NCBI GenBank assembly: GCA_025266875.1
Contig: JALLLT010000026.1
Span: 62,001 to 126,000, forward strand
DNA from: Fennellomyces sp. T-0311
Lineage: Eukaryota; Mucoromycota; Mucoromycetes; Mucorales; Lichtheimiaceae
DNA: 64,000 nt
Reading direction: 5' to 3'
Both the position numbers and the translations under genes were made by a program. Positions within the stretch are counted from its first letter, which is position 1; every line of letters begins with the position of its first letter. This document shows positions 49,395 to 60,122 of this stretch, one piece after another. The notes under the pieces were generated by a model. That model was not told the origin of the DNA and did no database searches. It saw only the letters and a list, made by a program, of their open reading frames with translations.

Positions 49395-51207
49395 TTAAAC
49401 TTTAGTACGAACGCTTCGACTCAATCGAAACTTGAGGATAATGGAAATAAGGGCACATGCACCATAACCAACACCTGCAATGATTTTACAATAAAGGAAT
49501 GGTTCTTGCTGACTATGCGATTCCATATAACTTGCGAGTAGTGGTCCAAATACACTGAGACCAAATGCGAGCATATTGATGCTTACCGCAGCAGGATAGT
49601 CTTCCATTCCAACAATATTGATTGCCACTGGTGCCGCTAATTGTTAAACGAAAAAAAAAGTGTCGGTCTCGTTTCCCTTTCTTCTAGCATTTGGTAAGCT
49701 TACCCAGCGTCAAATAACTTCCATACACAAGACCATTGACAAGTGCAAAGACGATCAGTGTAGCAAAGCTATGAGCAAACACCCATATCACAAGGACTGA
49801 GATTGTGGCAACAATCATGCATACGATATATGTGTTCAAGTTTCCGAATTTATCACCGATGAGACTATGCAGATCATTTAGCACTTTTTTTGGAGAAAAA
49901 AAAGGAGTAGCAGTTTTTACCCGGTAACGATTCTACCAACAGCGCCCGTTGCAGACAGAATTGCAACTGTTGCTCCTCCTTGAACCTCAGAAAGGCCAAT
50001 AAAGGTTGAATAGGCTATTATTTGGAAAAAGAAGTTACAACGCGTAATATTGTTATATTAGTACTTACAAGGAAGAAAAACAAATGTGGTATAGGAAGCA
50101 TAAATTTGAATTGGACCAACGGCGATCCACATCATGATACTGAGATTTCGAAATATCCTCATAAAGTGAAGAGCCGGTTTCTTTTTCGGAAGCGATGGTA
50201 TAACTCTTTCTTTGATGAGAACGATCGATGAGACATTGATCACCAGGAAAACAAATCCAAGGATCCGAAACGTCCTGGCATAGTATTGAGTTCGAATGCT
50301 TGTCAGTAGAATACCGTTTGAACGTACCAATGCGCGCCTAGCTTATTGTTTATGGCGATGATGATAAAGGGCACAACCAGCGCGGTAATTGCATATATGC
50401 CTGCTTGAATACCAAATGCAGTGCTACGGCGCTTTTCGAACCATTGAGGAAGTATCCTTAACCCAACCTGCATATCACACTGCATTAGAAAAAAACCTGT
50501 TTTCTAAAGCTTAACTACTAACGTACCGTTGAGAAGCATGCAACTCCACATCCTGTACACAAGCTCACGGCAAGGTACAATTGCCATATCTATGTTAAAA
50601 GGTTAACACTTTTTATTTTCAAATATATATATATCACATACCGAAGTAGCCAAACTAGCGAGGATCAAGCCAAGTGCTGATAATATGATTCCAGTAAAAA
50701 GAACGTAACGATATCCACAGAAAGAGTAAATGATATTTGCCACAAAGATAAAAGCAAAAGTCAAGACTTGAAACAGCGTGCCGACCGTTGTCAATTTCAT
50801 TTTAACGTTGTTTTCCGAAGCGAATGTGTCATGGCGCTCGTAATAATCTTGCATAATACCTGTTTAACGATAAGTATAAAGCTTTTTTTGATTGACTGGC
50901 CGCTATTTTACCCCTATTACGCGCCTTTTTTTGAGTAATCGTGATCCCAACGAAAAAAAAGCTTTCTCATTACTCACCAGCAATTTGGAAGACCCCCCAC
51001 TAGAGCGATACAGTATATACCTATGGCCGTGATCCATGCGCGTCTACCGTCCATTGGAGGTAGAGCTTCTTGATGTAATACCAAATCGCCTGTGGTCTCT
51101 TTGACTTCAAATATGGCGTCGTCGTCGTCGTCGTCGTCGTCCAAGGACACTGGAGGACCCTGCTGCTGTTTCATTTCTTCAGGAGTAGGACTAACCGCTT
51201 TCGACAT
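49395..51207 (-). CDS. Monocarboxylate-type MFS transporter (MCT/MCH-like)
   Basis: Exons 50978-51207, 50912-50913, 50642-50859, 50527-50589, 50328-50479, 50274-50069, 49921-50014, 49704-49864 and 49395-49636 give 455 residues and about twelve helices. A cytosolic N-terminus with eight consecutive Asp leads to GRRAWITAIGIYCIALVGGL, then the MCT helix-1 motif PNCWGIMQDYYERH. Other motifs: ILPQWFEKRRSTAFGIQAGI after helix 4, LSEVQGGATVAILSATGAVG, RIVTGLIGDKFG (loop 8-9) and VAINIVGMEDYPAAVSINML. The WG of helix 1 needs a 2-nt exon (GG at 50912-50913) between introns of 64 and 52 nt; without it the frame breaks. Substrate unknown; yeast relatives transport riboflavin or remain orphan. Confidence 0.85.
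51118..51141 (-). repeat. GAC codon run encoding eight Asp in the transporter N-terminus
   Basis: Eight GAC triplets in tandem (read on the minus strand), a coding microsatellite prone to length change. Confidence 0.9.
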
Positions 51208-52798
51208 GGCTGTATTCTGTTCCGTATATTGAGTCTTTCTTTTTTTTGTTGTAGCAACAGTCTTTTTCTTTTACCAAGTAAAATGGCAAAGTAGAGAAAC
51301 AGCTTTTTTTAATCTAGAATGGAACAAGAAAAGAAAGGTGACCGATTAAAGTATTTTCTTATAAACCAACTGCATCTAATTTTTGTCTGCCAGAGCGGGA
51401 TACGACCTGCATATTTGTTTTTCCAATTACGGGATCATGGCACATATCGTGATGGATCAAGTAACATACAAGTTTGTTCCTTCGGATTTGCAACACGCAC
51501 CATTGCTCACTGTGCTCTTCTGAGAGCAAGTGTAATCTGATATCGTGGCCGCCCATGACATATGATAAAAAAGGACTCATCATTGACCAGTTCCGATATA
51601 TTACGGTAAACGTCTGCTTAAATACTGTTCGTGTTTGTTCTTAGTATCTTGATTCATGCGGCTATTGCAATGCAGTGATATTCGGTCTTGGCCATTGCGA
51701 TAAACTCTATTACCGAAAATAGAGTCCACTTGCACAGGTTGATCGGTAAGCTTAGCATACAAAGACCTGCAAGATACATCATTAACCGGTGCAGAACAAG
51801 TTGTTTAATTATCACATTTAATATATGCTCTGTCATTCTCCTGCTACACACCTTTCCCTGTCTATCATTCCCGGAGAGAGGGTTACAGCGCGCCGTTTTT
51901 TCTTTATAAAAAAAAAAGTTCAAGCACTTATGCTTTACTATCCAACCAGTAACACAGAAAATGCATTCCATACATTCGAGACAGGTCATAAGGTCCAGAA
52001 GAGTCTCCAATGGAGGGATATAGAAAGTTTTGGCGAACGGTATGACGGGTATAAATAAAAACACACGCACAGGTATGCAACCAATGATGTGCATTAAACG
52101 CATCAACCCCTCATTTACAAAGGAGGAGAAGAGGAGTACAGGGGACTAGGGGATCAGAGAAAGAAAGAAAAAGCGAGAGAGGAAGGGGGAGTGACAGAAC
52201 AGAAACAAACACGTTATGCAATTGTCCCTTTGAGTAATATCAGTATCTAGCTCATCGCCACACGGGCTAGGTCAGAGCGATGCAAAGTTCATGAACAATA
52301 AAAAAACATGAGTGATGCACACCAATGGATAAAGGACAAATGTGGGTGGCTTTGGATCAAAAGAGTAAAATAAGAGCACAAATGTGGCTGCATAATCTCC
52401 AACTCCTTACAAGTGTAAGCACCACGCTGAATGTCCATATTTGGCACGATCCACAGAACAAAAGCGGTAGTAAAGTAAGAGAATCTCACAAAAAGCGATC
52501 CTTAAGCATTATTCTTGGCTTGTTTAAAAGAACCAACATGCATCCAACGAATTCCACATTGTTTCTCTTTTTCCTTTCCTCTTCCCTCCCATTCCTTTCA
52601 TAACACACTCGTTGAAAAAACCGCCGAGAACGATCCAACGTGCCTTGCCGTTCCAATTCCAACACGAGAGAGAGAAAGAGAGAGAGAGAGAGACGTACGG
52701 AACACTTGTTCATATTTCTACTTTTTTTTTCTTTTTTTTTTACCCAACGAACCGGTTTACTTTGTTAACATACTTGCCTGGAAAAGCAACACGCAGCA
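51208..52798. other. Intergenic region, no gene seen
   Basis: Frames of up to 150 codons on the minus strand (51654-52106) show no motif and biased composition. Purine-rich DNA lies at 52130-52195, and a (GA)n run at 52669-52694 followed by T-rich tracts probably belongs to the promoter or leader of the PI4P 5-kinase gene. Confidence 0.5.
52669..52694. repeat. (GA)n microsatellite upstream of the PI4P 5-kinase
   Basis: GAGAGAGAAAG followed by about eight GA units, roughly 110 bp before the start codon. Confidence 0.85.
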
Positions 52799-55082
52799 AT
52801 GAGTATGTATATGACCGACAATCCAGCAGAACAACCTTCCGAATCCTTTGTTCGACGTACCGATGGCATGAGTACGAAAAGCGATCCAACTATGCGGTTA
52901 AAGAGTTACAACACGTTGCCCTCCATTACCACAGCCGACTTTAATCCACGTCCTGTGTCTTGGACACAACCTCCTCCGTCTTCCAATGACCCGCTTCATG
53001 TCATGCCGTCATGGAGAACAGAACCAGTCCTTTCTTCGCCGTCTTCCCCACGACCCGATTTGGGCGAGTTGAATGTCGAAGAACAAGAGGCGTTAAGGGC
53101 AGAAATCACGTCGCGTAGAGCTGCTCGTAGAGTATCCAAGCTTCGGAGAAGAAAGAATTATGCCGATGAAGACGACGATGAGGAAGATCGAGTGTTTGTT
53201 GGAACACGTGTGGCAGAAGGACACAGAAATTATCCACTCATGTAAAAAAAGGAATTCCTTTTCAGGGGTAAAATTATACATAACTGACACACACATATGC
53301 TAGGTACGATATGCTGACTGGTATTCGGATCGCTGTAAAGTGTATTAGCAGTAACAATGATCATTCCTATCGTTTCGCTCTCTTACTCAAGTCTTCACCT
53401 TCCTTCCTCCCCAATAACCTATTTAATAGGTGGGTCGCGTTTCAGCAAAGATGCGACGTGATTTGACACCGCAAGACTTTACCGCCGCGCATAAGCTCGT
53501 GTTTGATGTGTAGGTTGTCACCGTGGGCCTCGTTTTTGAAATGCCGCTTTGCTAAATGTATTGCGATTCAAATAGCACGGGGAATGAGCTGACGCCAGGT
53601 GTCAAATACGATTTCAAGTTCAAAGACTACGCTCCTTGGGTATTCAGGGGTCTCCGAGAGCAATTCCATCTCGATGCAGGTGATTACATGGTAACTCGTT
53701 TGATAGAAAAAATACCTTTGGAGCCTCCCGCATAATTGGTTATAAATAGATGTCTCTAACAAACAAGTACATCTTGTCTGAATTGAACTCTCCGGGGAAA
53801 AGCGGAAGCTTTCTCTACTATTCGAGAGATTATCGATTCATCATCAAAACAATCCATCACTCGGAACACAAGTTTATGCGAAAAGTCCTAAAAGATTACT
53901 ATCAGGTAAAAAGGGTGAAGCAATTTGTTTTGCTTATCATGGACTAACCCACAGTGTGCAGCATGTATGTGATAATCCAAACACTCTCCTATGTCGGTAT
54001 TATGGGCTGCATCGGATCAAACTACCCCGTGGGCGTAAAATCCATTTTGTTGTTATGGGCAACGTGTTTCCAGGAAATAAGGATATTCACCAAACGTTTG
54101 ACCTCAAAGGATCCATGTTTGGACGATTAACACCCGACGAAGTGATCGCGAGAAACCCTCATGCCGTAATGAAGGATCAAAACTGGGTAAACGTTTTTTC
54201 ATAATGCCATTCTTTTATATATAAAGATCAAGCTGACAAAAGTGTTTCGCAAAAAAAAGGTGAACCGCGGTATGAAGCTTGAATTGGGCCCCTTGAAGCG
54301 AATGTTCTTTGTTACACAGCTGGAGAATGACATATCGGTATGATATCAACAGACGTCATACGAAGTAACCAACTGACAAGATGATTCAGTTGTTGCAGCG
54401 AGTGAATATTATGGATTACAGTTTGCTTGTTGGGATCCACGACATGACGCGGGGTAATACTGAGGGTATACGTGATCATCATTTGCAGGTGGTGCAGGTC
54501 AGTACAGCAATCGATACACGCCAAAAAAAAACTCCAAAGTGAATGCGCCAGTTTTTTAGCCTGCAACAAAAAATCTGCAACGACAAATGTCGGCTTTGGG
54601 AACAGATCACGAAAGCAAAGCCGATATTGTCCGAAAAGCACTCAAGCATACCAATCCGACCCATCTTGACGCATCGGACTTGCCGGCAAGTCCATCCGAA
54701 GAGTAAGTTGGGTGCAATGGATTTCCAAGTGTGGCTCACAAAGTAAAATAAAATACAGGCGTCGATTTTGTGTATTTTATTCAGAGGATGGCGGGTTCCG
54801 TTCCACTGACGAAAACAACGAGTTGACGCAAACGCTTTACTTTTTGGGAGTCATCGATATATTGACTCCATACAACCTTGTAAAGAAGACCGAACATTTC
54901 TGGAAGAGCATGACTCAAGATAAAGTAAGGCTTTTCTATTTAGATTGGTTTATGGCGTGCTCAGATGACTGACGCACGGCTATATACAAAAGCATTCCAT
55001 ATCAGCCGTCAATCCCATCGAATACGGCAATCGATTCATGCAATTTATGAAAAAGGTGGTGACCAAGAAATGTGAATGTTAA
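52799..55082 (+). CDS. MSS4: Phosphatidylinositol-4-phosphate 5-kinase (MSS4-like)
   Basis: Exons 52799-53241, 53304-53334, 53430-53509, 53576-53690, 53750-53905, 53962-54186, 54260-54337, 54390-54497, 54560-54702, 54759-54924 and 54993-55082 give 544 residues. After about 145 residues of basic and acidic linker comes the PIPK domain: [51 protein letters not shown] (G-loop and ATP-binding Lys), [36 protein letters not shown] (catalytic), [24 protein letters not shown] (metal-binding D and activation loop) and [17 protein letters not shown]. The E in KKTEHFWKS marks PI4P specificity (type I). It makes PI(4,5)P2 at the plasma membrane for actin and endocytosis. It lacks the very long N-terminus of yeast Mss4. 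Confidence 0.95.
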
Positions 55083-55178
55083 TATAGAAAAAAAAAGATC
55101 AAAGAATTGTGTACAAAAGGATTCTCGCTTTGTCATGTATAAACTTTACTAATTTCGTACATATCTTTTTTTTATATA

Positions 55179-55463
55179 TCAAAAGCAAAGCCAGCTATGT
55201 CTTTTTTTCTTTTGTTGAGCTATATCGTTGGAGACTTGTTTTGGTCTTGGTGCTTCGATATCGTTTGTTTCCGGGGTTCTGTAATTGGTAACAAATTGCG
55301 CCGTTGAATCGGCTGCGTGAGCACTTTGTATCGCGCGCGGATCGTTTGGATGGGAAATCGATATCGGTTCCGTTTCATGATGCATATCCGTCTTGGCCCA
55401 TGCTTTCAATTTGTCTTTTTTCTCGTGTAGCTCACGTCGAGGTTTTGAAGTAGGTGGTATCAT
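55179..55463 (-). CDS. Small hypothetical protein between the two lipid kinases
   Basis: A 94-codon frame begins MIPPTSKPRRELHEKKDKLK and is rich in polar residues (HHETEPISISHPNDPRAIQS), ending KKRHSWLCF. It is convergent with the PI4P 5-kinase and divergent from the FAB1-like gene. No intron, motif or homologue is recognised, so it could be spurious; open length and its own 230-bp upstream gap are the only support. Confidence 0.35.
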   Translation of the reverse strand: MIPPTSKPRRELHEKKDKLKAWAKTDMHHETEPISISHPNDPRAIQSAHAADSTAQFVTNYRTPETNDIEAPRPKQVSNDIAQQKKKRHSWLCF

Positions 55464-55691
55464 TATGTATATGCAAAAGACAAGCGTAAAATAAATGAGA
55501 GAGAAACAAACATTCTTTTTTTAAAAAAGATGCGTGAAACCCATGATGGATAAATTATTTTTCCATTGCCTCCCGTTAAAGAAGTAGGTTCATAACGCAC
55601 AGATGACCTCGATTTACGAACTAGCCCCCCAAAAATACACGCACAATCTCTTTTTTCTTCTTTCTTTCTTTTCCATGCACTACGTAATACC

Positions 55692-58600
55692 ATGAATCAG
55701 AATAGACAGAAATCTTGGATCGCAGTCATAACACCACCATCAAAGGGTACACCTCCGCACATCTTGAACGAAACATCGCAGCGTCTTTTAAGCAACATGA
55801 TACGACAATGGATTTCCGATGCACAATTGCCAATCCAACCATGGTCAAATACTCTCTTGGCCATCGTACTATCATCCGCTACACACGTGGACACATCATC
55901 CCACCCATCACATCACGAGGCACGGTTTTGGATCGACTGTACGGCAAAGGGAACCCCGGAACAATCTCAACTCTTAACACACGTTTATCAAGGAGAACCT
56001 CTAAGTAAATAATTGACATGATCGAATCTGTACATAGCTAACAAGAGTAATACAAAAACAAACAAACAGGCAATGTACTGCCTTTGCCACTGTATCCTCG
56101 TGGGCACGCTGGTGGTACAATCAAACTTCAAGGTTTAATTTCGTCAACCAACATCAGTGATCTCGTATGCGTCTTGATGCATGTGGTCGGCAATATGCGA
56201 TTAGAAATAGACATGTTACGCGATCATCATCTGACGCAACCCACTCAGTCTCAAAAAAAGTTACCCGCATTGCCACCAGCAGCAGCAGCACAAAAGTCAC
56301 TGATCAAGTGGGTGTTTCGTAACACCAAAAAGCGCAAGCCGACCCTCCTTCCTTCTTTGCCCAACACTTCCGCAACGACGCTCACCAAAGAACCATTGGT
56401 TCACAACCTATCCAATCAATTATCCACCGCGTTGATCTCATCTTCCGTGGGTCGTCGCTATCCGTTGCCCGAGGTTCTGCAACATTTTCAAGACGAGGAA
56501 AAGAAACGCCACTTGGATCGAAAACCACCAAGATTGCCATCGATATTGTCACGCGCGTCATCGAGAAAACATAGCAACAACACACCGGTGTTCCGTTATC
56601 CACCTGCGTTACTCGATCGCCTCTGGCTCATTCCACCCTCTTCGCTCTTGGGTTTCATCCATCAACAGCATATCGCATTCGCTTATTCATGTTTTCCTCG
56701 ATCGAACCCACGACCTTGCATGGGTCCCAAAATGGCCCGAATGGATTATTATCGATACAGCGTCGATCCGAATGTGCACGTGAGTCGACAGTTCCTGGAT
56801 CAAAGTTTGGGCCGAACCGTCATCCATATCAGTCAATTATCCAAAAAGACATGTCGCGCATGGATCAGACAAAGTAGACAGAATGATCCCGGCAAAAAGT
56901 ACATTGTTCAAGAGGATGATGGTGAAGAAGAAGACGAGAATAATGGTGGATGCGACACTTTTATGATCGATCACGTATTTTATTTCGCACACGGCATGTC
57001 TCGCATACGTATGGATTTTCGAGACAGTCCAAAACTGTCTGATTCCATACTCATGTGGTCCTCTTGCGATCAATGCGAAACCACCGCATCACCACGCGTC
57101 ATGTCGGACACCACATTCCACTATTCGTTCGCCAAGTATCTCGAATTCTTGATCTACGACAGAACAAGTAAATCATCTTGCTGCCATGCTTTGCTATCGA
57201 TATCCCATTGGTTTTATTTTGATCGATGTGTGCTGCGGATCAGTCGAGAAGCGCATCCACCCAAATATACGTTATGCACACCCAATCTCCATCGTCCCGT
57301 GGGTCCGCCCATCGATGGTAACTCGCTGGGTCGAGAGATTGATGCATTCTTTACAGCCATCATTCGTCATTTGGATTTGATCGGTCACTATCTCAAAGGC
57401 GAAACAAAACACAACCATCAACTTGAAACCCAAAAGAAAGAATTGAAGGTGTTGCAACGCGCAGCACATGCTGATTACAGTGATTGGATGCTGTACTACA
57501 GCGCAGATGAAAGTAGTCATGCGAATGATGTTCGACGCGCATTTGTAGCTCAGGCAACAAGTATGCTCGACCAGATAAATGAATGGCAACGAGAGCAGTG
57601 CCCTGAACTTATTGCAGAATGCGCATGGGATCCACCAGACTATTTCCGGTATGAGATACACACACACACACATACAAAAGAGGGTGTCCACGTTTCTTAT
57701 CGTTTTTGATCGCAAATTGGCTAGTTCGGATAAAAAGGTACATGCCATGCCAGAGTCATCCATTCTCGTTCGCGAAGATGAGCCTACATCTATTATTGCC
57801 TATACTCTCGAGTAAGAAGCCTCGCTCTATCTATACATACTCTGTATAAACAAACTTTTTGCATGGACATAGCTGCGCCGACTATATTGCTGAAATCCAA
57901 GGCGAGGATATGAAGCCTACGTTCATCGACAACAGCAGCATGCTTTCCTCCACGATTGGAGAACCTACCACCATGGCCGAGCCAGACGGAGCGGACTTTT
58001 ACTTTACATCGTTGGAACGATACTATTTGCAAGATGAAGCAAGTAGCGGCATCATCCCACCCCCTCAACCCTTCGCCACTGCGCGCCAAACGCTTGTGCA
58101 ACGTGTGCGACAACAAGAAACCCACATTGCCAAATTAAAAACGCATTGGCGCTCGCGATTTCATCACAGCAATTTACCGACGCGATGGAAACGATACCAT
58201 GGACACATACCCATAGCACCTACCGACACTATACCTATTTCTTGGGATACGCAACAAGAACGCACGCTTGTCCAGAACAATAACGATGTAGTCAAGGAAA
58301 TTAAATTGTCCACTGCTGTAGCCACAGTCGTGAAACGAGCGGATCCTAAAAGTCCACACATACGACACAGTAAAAAAAAACATACTTGTTTTCTGGGATA
58401 TTCCATTTTGAGATGACTCATCCAAATGTTTGTAGAATTTGTGCACGGTAATACAGAATTTACTTGTATCGTCTATTATGCACACGATTTCGATGCATTG
58501 CGGAAACGTTGCGGGATGAATTCATGGGTGATCGAGTCACTGTGTCGTTGCCAATCTTGGAAAGCCACGGGCGGAAAGAGTAAAAGTCGATTTTACAAGA

Positions 58601-59534
58601 CCCAAGGTTTATTGGAACCATTGAAAGCAAATGCGAAACATGCTAACGAGCTGTTGCGCAGATGATCGATTGGTGATTAAAGAGATGATCTCGTCGTGGA
58701 ATCTTGCCGAAAAGCAGCACTTTCTCGAATTCGCGCCGGCCTATTTTGAGTATATGAAAAAGGCATACGAGGTAGAAATAGAACAGAATGTGTACAGTGA
58801 AAGAAGCTCATTCAATGAGAGATCAGGGTCCAAGTGTGCTGACCAAAATCTTTGGATTCTACACGATTCGAATGACGGATAACCATCGACGAATAACGTG
58901 GGCCATGGACGTGATGGTAATGGATCACTTGTTCCACAATCGTAGCATTACACAGGTAAAACATTAAAAAAAGAGGGAGAGAAAAAGGAAATTAAAAAAA
59001 GAATAGCGATTCGATTTCAAAGGAATTCGGGATCGACAGGCAGAAAACCAGCAGGCGATGACAACATTGTGGGACAGTGACTGGATCCACGGTAACACAA
59101 AACCTTCTTTTTTGTAACGCTCGAGCCTCTTACCTTTTTCTGACATGGTCCACGTTACACACAGGTTATCGCCTAGCGCTGCCCACCACGCATCACTCCA
59201 AGGCCTTGCTGATTGACACCGCACTCCAAAGCGACACGGAGTTTATTGAAAAGTGCAACATTATGGACTACTCTTTGCTCGTCGGCATTGATGAAACCAA
59301 CAAGGAGATCATTGTCGGCATCGTAGGCAAGTCTTGTCGTAGTAGTAGTACTTTCAAGGAGATTCATTGATTCAAGTAGATTTTATTGGAGCGTATACGT
59401 GGTACAAGAAGATTGAATCCAAAAGCAAGTCGACATTGAAACCGCAAAAACAGGTAACTGTCCTGCCACCGCAACAGTATCGAGCCCGTTTTTGTCGCGA
59501 AATCAGCAACTACTTTTGTTCTGTGCCAGGTTAA
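55692..59534 (+). CDS. FAB1: FAB1/PIKfyve-like phosphatidylinositol-3-phosphate 5-kinase lacking FYVE
   Basis: Exons 55692-56004, 56070-57648, 57725-57811, 57873-58369, 58436-58606, 58662-58771, 58827-58955, 59007-59091, 59165-59326 and 59380-59534 give 1095 residues. The N-terminus is a reduced chaperonin-like region; the family's cysteine-rich domain follows (FMIDHVFYFAHGMSRIRMDF, ILMWSSCDQCETT, TTFHYSFAKYLEFLIYDRTS, CCHALLSISHWFYFDRCVLR). The linker has SSILVREDEPTSIIAYTLD. The kinase domain is at about 750-1095: [100 protein letters not shown], ending RFCREISNYFCSVPG. It should make PI(3,5)P2 on vacuoles. The FDLKGS motif reads FDFKGI. The last intron has a GC donor. Confidence 0.92.
57657..57674. 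repeat. (CA)n run in a FAB1 intron
   Basis: Nine CA units just after the donor of the 76-nt intron 57649-57724. Confidence 0.8.
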
Positions 59535-60122
59535 ATATAGTTGTCTATTTTTTTTTGGGTTGCAAGCACAAAGCTCACTTTGGCATTAAAAATAGGGAAA
59601 TTCGATCGCGTAGAGCCCAAAGAGGAAAGGAATTCGTTTGTTGCCAGTTTCTGTGGATTTCACATGTCGTCATAGTGAAAAGGCATATTTTCTACAACAA
59701 AAGGCCTTTTTGAAAAGAAAAAATGGTGTGCTTGTGCTTCGATAATGTAACACAATGTGGTTGTGGCGGAAACTCAAATACGGAAAGGAGTAGATCCTCC
59801 CATTTTTATTTTCCCTTGGGGCTTCATCATTGTTCTGAAATGACGTTAAGGGGCAGCAAACACTTTTTTTTTGCAAGAGAGAAAAAAAATGGGAGCCCAG
59901 GGACATCATCTGAGTTGAATTAAAAATATGAGTCCGCCCGAGGGTTAAGGTTGTCATGGTGAATTCTAGTTGACAAGAATAATAACCATAAAGACCAAAA
60001 AAAAACGTGAAAGTCCGATATAACTAACACAGAATCGTGTTCTGCTTTGGGCAACAGGCCATTCTTTTCCCTTTCTCTCTCTCTCTCTTTTTTTTTTATA
60101 TATATACAATCTGTCTCGCATA
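59535..60122. other. Intergenic region before the RasGEF gene
   Basis: No coding sequence recognised. A CT-rich run and TATATATA near 60070-60106 lie just upstream of the RasGEF start and are probably its core promoter. Confidence 0.5.

Noticed and set aside
51654..52106. 150-codon minus-strand open frame
   Set aside because: Unusual Cys/Met/Ile-rich composition, no motif, overlaps other frames on the plus strand, no splice or promoter context.
57171..57250. Possible intron in FAB1 after FLIYDRT
   Set aside because: Reading through gives CCHALLSISHWFYFDRCVLR, which matches the family's CPH...VRYF segment, so no intron is needed.
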